Source: Lachnospiraceae bacterium (GTDB lineage Bacteria; Bacillota; Clostridia; Lachnospirales; Lachnospiraceae). Taken from it: a stretch of DNA of 43,068 bases. Each line of letters begins with the position of its first letter. Position 1 is the stretch's first letter. The stretch is from positions 1 to 43,068 of the forward strand of contig JAFZRH010000019.1 of NCBI GenBank assembly GCA_017619975.1, given 5' to 3'. The notes beneath the pieces are model-generated. The model was given only the letters and a program-made list of their open reading frames with translations. It ran no database searches and had not been told where the DNA came from. Positions 39,374 through 43,068 of the stretch are shown one piece after another. The translations under genes were made by a program, and so were the position numbers.

Positions 39374-40099
39374 TCATTCTTCCGGAGCAATTAACGCCAT
39401 CACGACCTCCCGTGCCAGCAGCAGGCCGGCGGCGGCAGGGACGAAGGCGGTAGAGCCGGGGATATCGCGCGTACGGGGCTGGCCCGGAGCCGGAGCTTCC
39501 CGCCAGGGCCTCACCGGGTCTTCCGTCGAATACACGACTTTGAGAGAGGCGATGCCTCTTTTTCTGCATTCTTTTCGCATCACGCGGGCGAGCGGGTCCA
39601 CGGAAGTTTCGAAAAGATCCGAGACCGTGAGCTTCGTGGGATCGGTCTTGTTGCCGGTGCCGAGACAGGAGATGACGGGGACGCCCGCTTCCTGAGCGGC
39701 CCGGATCAGGCAGAGCTTGCCGGTCACGGTATCGATCGCATCGATCACGGAATCGATGCCGGTAAAATCGAACTGATCCTTCGTGTCGGGGAGGAAAAAG
39801 AGAGGATGGATGCGGACGTCGCAGGCCGGATTGATGGCAAGCGCCCGTTCCCGGGCAACCTCGGCTTTTAAGCGGCCGAGGGTCTCCCGCGTGGCGAGGA
39901 GCTGGCGGTTTAAGTTGCTTTCGGAAATCACATCATGATCGATCAGATCCAGATGCCCGACACCCGAGCGTACCAGCGCTTCCAGGGCATAACCGCCCAC
40001 GCCGCCGAGGCCGAAGAGCGCCACGCGGCTGCGCTGCAGTTTTTCTATGGCTTCGTCTCCGAAGAGGAGACGGGTGCGGGATAAGAAACCGTCGCTCAT
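39374..40099 (-). CDS. tcdA: tRNA threonylcarbamoyladenosine dehydratase
   Basis: The 241-residue protein is a ThiF/E1-like adenylating enzyme of the TcdA (CsdL/YgdL) type. It opens with RTRLLFGDEAIEKLQRSRVA, then the ATP loop LFGLGGVGGYALEALVRSG, LIDHDVISESNLNRQL (Asp and Arg that bind ATP), DAIDTVTGK and a C-terminal VYSTEDPV. TcdA makes the cyclic form of t6A at position 37 of tRNAs that read ANN codons. ATG 40099 overlaps the stop of the preceding membrane protein gene by 4 nt (ATGA). Confidence 0.93.
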   Translation of the reverse strand: MSDGFLSRTRLLFGDEAIEKLQRSRVALFGLGGVGGYALEALVRSGVGHLDLIDHDVISESNLNRQLLATRETLGRLKAEVARERALAINPACDVRIHPLFFLPDTKDQFDFTGIDSVIDAIDTVTGKLCLIRAAQEAGVPVISCLGTGNKTDPTKLTVSDLFETSVDPLARVMRKECRKRGIASLKVVYSTEDPVRPWREAPAPGQPRTRDIPGSTAFVPAAAGLLLAREVVMALIAPEE

Positions 40100-41367
40100 T
40101 CTTCTTCCTCTTCCGGGGCGACGGTGATCTCCACCTCGTCCACGAGCGGGCCGTCCACGGACTTGACCGTGCCCGAGAGCCGCTCATAGGAGAAGGTGTC
40201 GCCTGCCTCCGGGAATTTGTCCAAAAGCTCCGTGATCCAGCCGCTTAAGGTCGTATATTCGCTCTCGAAATCCTTCGGTTCGTAGCCGATCTCATCGAAG
40301 GCGTCGTAGATATTCATGCTGCCGTCCAGAAGATATGTGCCGGCCGAGACTTCCTGCACCTCTTCCTCTTCGGGTTCGTCGGTCTCGTCGTAGATCTCGC
40401 CGACGATCTCTTCCAGGATGTCTTCGATGGTCAGGATGCCCATGGTGCCGCCGTATTCATCCAGCACGACGGCCATATTGGTTTTGGTGCGGCGGAAATC
40501 CTTCAGGATCTCGTTGATGTTTTTGGTCATGTGGACGAAGAGCGGCTCTACGAGCATGCTTTCAACGTCCACGTTTTCGATCCCTTGCGTCAGCACCGCT
40601 TTGGTCAGCTGCTTCATTGGCAGGATGCCGACGATATGGTCAATGCTCTCCCGGTAGGCCGGCAGGCGCGAATACGTCATGATCTCCGGGTCCGCCAGAA
40701 GATCCGCCAGCGGGGAATCCAGGTCGTAGGCGGCCACGTCCACGCGCGGAATCAGGATCTCGTGCGCGGTCACGCCGCCGAATTCGATGGCGGATTTGAT
40801 CAGTTCGCCCTCGGCCTCCGTGAAAACGCCTTCCTCCTGAATGGTATCCACGACCATGGCGAGTTCTTCATCGGTCATGGTCTGCTCGCCTTCTTCCCGC
40901 GCCCAGAGCACGGAAAGCTTCTCCACGAATTTCGACACCAGGAAAGTGATCGGCTGGAAAAAGCGCATGGCGCCCTGCAGCGGGCCGCTGAAGGTAAGAG
41001 CCAGGCGGTTGGCGTGCTCCTGGCAGTAGATCTTGGGCAGGATCTCCCCGAAGATCAGAAGGACCAGCGTCGCGATGATCTCCGCGATCAGCGTATTGTT
41101 TGCGTTCTGCGGGATGTAATATTCCACGCAGAGCAGCGTGATCACGGACGTTGCCGCGATGTTGACCAGGTTGTTGCCGACCAGGATGGTCGCGATGGCG
41201 CGAACGTAATCGTCCACGATCTTCACGGCTTTTTTCGCGCGCTTATCGCCGCCTTCGGCCTCGCTGATGAGGCGCGGTTTGCTGGCGGAAGCATAGGCGA
41301 TCTCCGAGCCGGAGAAGAAAGCGGAGATGAGGATCAGCAAAACGACAAGAAGGATCAGGCTGTTCAT
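40096..41367 (-). CDS. CNNM/CorC-type membrane protein with CBS pair and CorC_HlyC domain
   Basis: The 423-residue protein has a DUF21 membrane domain (about 1-180, with AFFSGSEIAYASASK and ILVGNNLVNIAATS), a CBS pair (about 200-330, with ILIPRVDVAAYDLD and VVLDEYGGTMGILTIEDILEEIVGEI), and a C-terminal CorC_HlyC domain (about 340-420). Proteins of this layout, often named hemolysin-like, are tied to magnesium or cobalt export. ATG 41367 overlaps the stop of the upstream paralog by 4 nt. Confidence 0.92.
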   Translation of the reverse strand: MNSLILLVVLLILISAFFSGSEIAYASASKPRLISEAEGGDKRAKKAVKIVDDYVRAIATILVGNNLVNIAATSVITLLCVEYYIPQNANNTLIAEIIATLVLLIFGEILPKIYCQEHANRLALTFSGPLQGAMRFFQPITFLVSKFVEKLSVLWAREEGEQTMTDEELAMVVDTIQEEGVFTEAEGELIKSAIEFGGVTAHEILIPRVDVAAYDLDSPLADLLADPEIMTYSRLPAYRESIDHIVGILPMKQLTKAVLTQGIENVDVESMLVEPLFVHMTKNINEILKDFRRTKTNMAVVLDEYGGTMGILTIEDILEEIVGEIYDETDEPEEEEVQEVSAGTYLLDGSMNIYDAFDEIGYEPKDFESEYTTLSGWITELLDKFPEAGDTFSYERLSGTVKSVDGPLVDEVEITVAPEEEEE

Positions 41368-42383
41368 GCTTCGGCCTCCTTCTCTTCGTCTTCATCCCAG
41401 ATGTCGCCGACCAGCTCCTCCAGAAGGTCCTCCATTGTGACCATGCCTTCGGTGCCGCCCCATTCGTCCTGCACGATGGCGATGTGCATCTTGCGGCGGC
41501 GCATTTCCTCCACGAGCGCGTGCAGGCTCATGTCCGGCTTGATATAGTACGGTTCCGCCATCAGCCCGCGGATGTCGGGGAACTGCTCCGGCGCCGCCAG
41601 CTTCAACTGCAGATAGACTTTCGTATTTAAGATCCCGAGGATGTGGTCCAGGTCGCCTTCGTAGACCGGCAGGCGGCTGTATTTCTCGTTCAGGATCTGG
41701 ACGTAGCAGGCGGCTTCGCCGTCCTCCAAGTCCAGCCCGATCATGTGCACGCGGGGCGTTAAGACTTCCCGCACCGTGCGCTCGGTAAATTCGACGGTCT
41801 TCTGGATAAGCTCGCTTTCTTCGGCCTCCAGCCCGCCTTCATCCTCGATGGTTTCAATCATCGTATGGAATTCGTCTTCTGTCATGGACGGGCCGTCTTC
41901 GCTGTTTTTGAATAGTTTGCGCATGACGAAGGAAAAGCCCATGAAGAGCCAGGCGACGGGGGTCAGGATCCAGATGATGAGCTGCAGCGGCGCACTCATC
42001 ATGCAGGCCCATTCGTCCGGCCAGACCTTGGCGATGTTCTTCGGGATCGTTTCGCTGAAGATGAAGATCAGCAGCGTGATGACGACCGTCGCCAAAACGG
42101 GGCCGGATACGGTGCCCACCCAAAAGATGGCCACGAGGGTAGCCAAAGCCGAGGCAATGACGGTCGTGACGTTATTGCCGATCAAAAGGGTGATCAGTGT
42201 CTTGTCAAATTTGTCCAGGATCTTAAGGGCCCGGCGTGCGCTTTTCTTCCCGTCATCGGCCCAGGAGAGCAGCCGTACGCGGCTTAAGTTCGTGTACGCG
42301 GTCTCCGTGCCGGAGAAGAAGGCACAGAACAGAACAAGAAGGATGATAAAGAGTATAGATCGTGGAATACTGTCTGCGTCCAT
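41364..42383 (-). CDS. CNNM/CorC-type membrane protein without the CorC_HlyC domain
   Basis: I start at ATG 42383; a TTG at 42392 is too near the AGGAGG site. The 339-residue protein has the DUF21 domain (CAFFSGTETAYTNLSR, LLIGNNVTTVIASA, IFSETIPKNIAK) and a CBS pair (VLTPRVHMIGLDLE, AIVQDEWGGTEGMVTMEDLLEELVG). It ends right after the CBS pair in an acidic tail, so it lacks the C-terminal domain of its neighbour. The two overlapping paralogs may form a mixed dimer, as these transporters work as dimers. This is the first gene of the operon that ends with tcdA. Confidence 0.92.
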   Translation of the reverse strand: MDADSIPRSILFIILLVLFCAFFSGTETAYTNLSRVRLLSWADDGKKSARRALKILDKFDKTLITLLIGNNVTTVIASALATLVAIFWVGTVSGPVLATVVITLLIFIFSETIPKNIAKVWPDEWACMMSAPLQLIIWILTPVAWLFMGFSFVMRKLFKNSEDGPSMTEDEFHTMIETIEDEGGLEAEESELIQKTVEFTERTVREVLTPRVHMIGLDLEDGEAACYVQILNEKYSRLPVYEGDLDHILGILNTKVYLQLKLAAPEQFPDIRGLMAEPYYIKPDMSLHALVEEMRRRKMHIAIVQDEWGGTEGMVTMEDLLEELVGDIWDEDEEKEAEA

Positions 42384-42431
42384 TACGGACAAAACCTCCT
42401 GATGCTCCCTTGGGAGCTATGATAATACGCA

Positions 42432-42460
42432 ATCATAGCAGGCCCGCAGAGGTTTGTCAA
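42432..42460 (-). promoter_or_regulatory. SigA-type promoter of the CNNM-tcdA operon
   Basis: On the minus strand a perfect TTGACA (42455-42460), 17 nt, TATGAT (42432-42437), 48 nt before the ATG at 42383. Confidence 0.8.
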
Positions 42461-42473
42461 GGATTTTCCTGCC

Positions 42474-42502
42474 TTGACACTTAGGGAACATCCTGTTATA
42501 AT
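42474..42502 (+). promoter_or_regulatory. Consensus promoter of the Fic-family gene
   Basis: A perfect TTGACA (42474-42479), 17 nt and perfect TATAAT (42497-42502). The -35 lies only 13 nt from that of the divergent operon. So strong a promoter implies tight repression, and an inverted repeat surrounds its -10. Confidence 0.85.
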
Positions 42503-42523
42503 AAGCGCCGGAATGTTCCCTAA
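42481..42523. promoter_or_regulatory. Inverted repeat operator around the Fic promoter
   Basis: TTAGGGAACAT (42481-42491) and ATGTTCCCTAA (42513-42523) are exact inverted copies 21 nt apart, one in the promoter spacer and one just after the likely start of transcription. Two operator half-sites, or a dimer site, would block RNA polymerase. Confidence 0.7.
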
Positions 42524-42540
42524 AACGGAGGATGCTTTCA

Positions 42541-43068
42541 TGTCTGTGTTTGATGAAATCCAGGATGCTCTTCGGGAAAGAGCAGATCTGAATGCACGGC
42601 TTTCACTGATCCCTTATGAGGGTACACCTGAAATCAAGGAAGTGAATGGCCAGAAATATCTTTATACGAGAAAAAGGATAGGCAGCAAAGTCAGATCGAC
42701 CTATGTAGGTGCGTATTCCGATGAGATGTATCAATTGCTGCTCAAGACCACCCGGGAAGCGCGGGAACTTCGGAAGCAGCTTCGAAAACTGGATAAATCG
42801 CTTGCAGAACTGGGGTATCAGGAAAGCGAGTTATCTCCCCGTGTGATACAGAATCTGGATTTTGCCAGAGCCAATATGAAAGCGAATATCTATGACCAGG
42901 CTGTTCTGGAGGGCGTCGCTACATCGTTCCCGCAGACAGAAGAGATCATAGAAAACGGAAAAGTGAATGGCATGACAGCTTCTGACGTCCAGAAGATCCT
43001 GAACCTGAAGCATGCCTGGGAATTTATACTGGACCCGGATGTAATACAGGCAAAAAGTGATTACTATG
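42541..43068 (+). CDS. Fic-family protein, N-terminal part only
   Basis: The gene runs off the window after 176 codons. ATG 42541 follows an AAACGGAGG site. The visible part has an N-terminal region with NGQKYLYTRKRIGSKVRSTYVG, a charged helix (REARELRKQLRKLDKSLAEL), then ANIYDQAVLEGVATSFPQTE followed by IIENGKVNGMTASDVQKIL and LKHAWEFILD. The last stretch matches the helices that precede the catalytic core in Fic/Doc enzymes, which transfer AMP or other groups to proteins. The HPFXXGNGR loop would lie beyond the edge, so activity cannot be judged. The VLEG segment sits where class II Fic proteins keep their inhibitory Glu. Confidence 0.75.

Noticed and set aside
42481-42523. LexA box at the Fic promoter
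   Set aside because: The clostridial/bacillar LexA site needs GAAC-N4-GTTC. The GAACAT here is not followed by GTTC at that spacing; the two halves are 21 nt apart.

Overview
The window is a chromosomal segment of a moderately high-GC Gram-positive anaerobe, most likely a gut- or rumen-type member of the Clostridia (Lachnospiraceae or Oscillospiraceae-like). The grounds are AGGAG-type ribosome sites before almost every gene, consensus TTGACA/TATAAT promoters, many lipoproteins and single-pass surface proteins, a CotH protein, a DUF6273-type lipoprotein, and short GC-rich palindromic repeats between and inside genes. There is no rRNA, tRNA or other taxonomic marker, so the assignment is an inference. 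I saw no CRISPR array, intact insertion sequence or prophage.

Layout. 1-6.3 kb: a partial MscS channel and a single-pass protein with about eleven Cys-X2-Cys repeats (minus strand), then a lipoprotein and a 5'-nucleotidase-like phosphatase. 6.3-8.5 kb: a YafQ/DinJ-type toxin-antitoxin pair and a membrane-fused spermidine-synthase-like protein. 8.7-15.0 kb: the most interesting block, described below. 15.2-20.7 kb: M18 and M42 aminopeptidases facing each other, an iron-sulfur-type flavoprotein, and an alpha/beta hydrolase fused to a membrane domain. 20.8-26.8 kb: an isochorismatase-like hydrolase, then a LysR regulator divergent from an SLC13 permease, a DUF6282-type hydrolase, a 2-hydroxyacid dehydrogenase and an RraA-like protein, probably an organic-acid uptake and use cluster. 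27.0-34.9 kb: a translational GTPase fused to a YacP/Rae1-like NYN nuclease, a family 6 DNA glycosylase, two tandem GNAT acetyltransferases, and several small enzymes. 35.1-39.2 kb: a DUF6273 lipoprotein, an XRE regulator, a remnant of a type I methyltransferase and a CotH-family lipoprotein. 39.4-43.1 kb: tcdA and two CNNM/CorC-type membrane proteins in one overlapping operon, divergent from a partial Fic-family gene.

The candidate new system is at 8.7-15.0 kb. An ECF-type sigma factor gene overlaps by 4 nt a gene for a single-pass membrane protein. That protein has the layout of an anti-sigma factor: a short cytosolic tail, one membrane helix and a long linker. Its outer domain is a serpin. 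A lipoprotein gene follows 18 nt later. A second membrane-anchored serpin upstream has the same helix but lacks the putative sigma-binding tail, and an exported protein of unknown function lies before it. All three transcription units carry the same promoter-like module: TGTTACA, 13 nt, TACGAC, then 10 nt to an AAAGYRCTTT palindrome. I infer a self-regulated ECF regulon in which attack of an outside protease on the serpin could be the signal. This rests on sequence logic and has not been tested.

Other items for follow-up are the GTPase-nuclease fusion, which carries an in-frame translated palindromic repeat and seems to be made from a leaderless mRNA, and the large inverted repeat around the Fic promoter.
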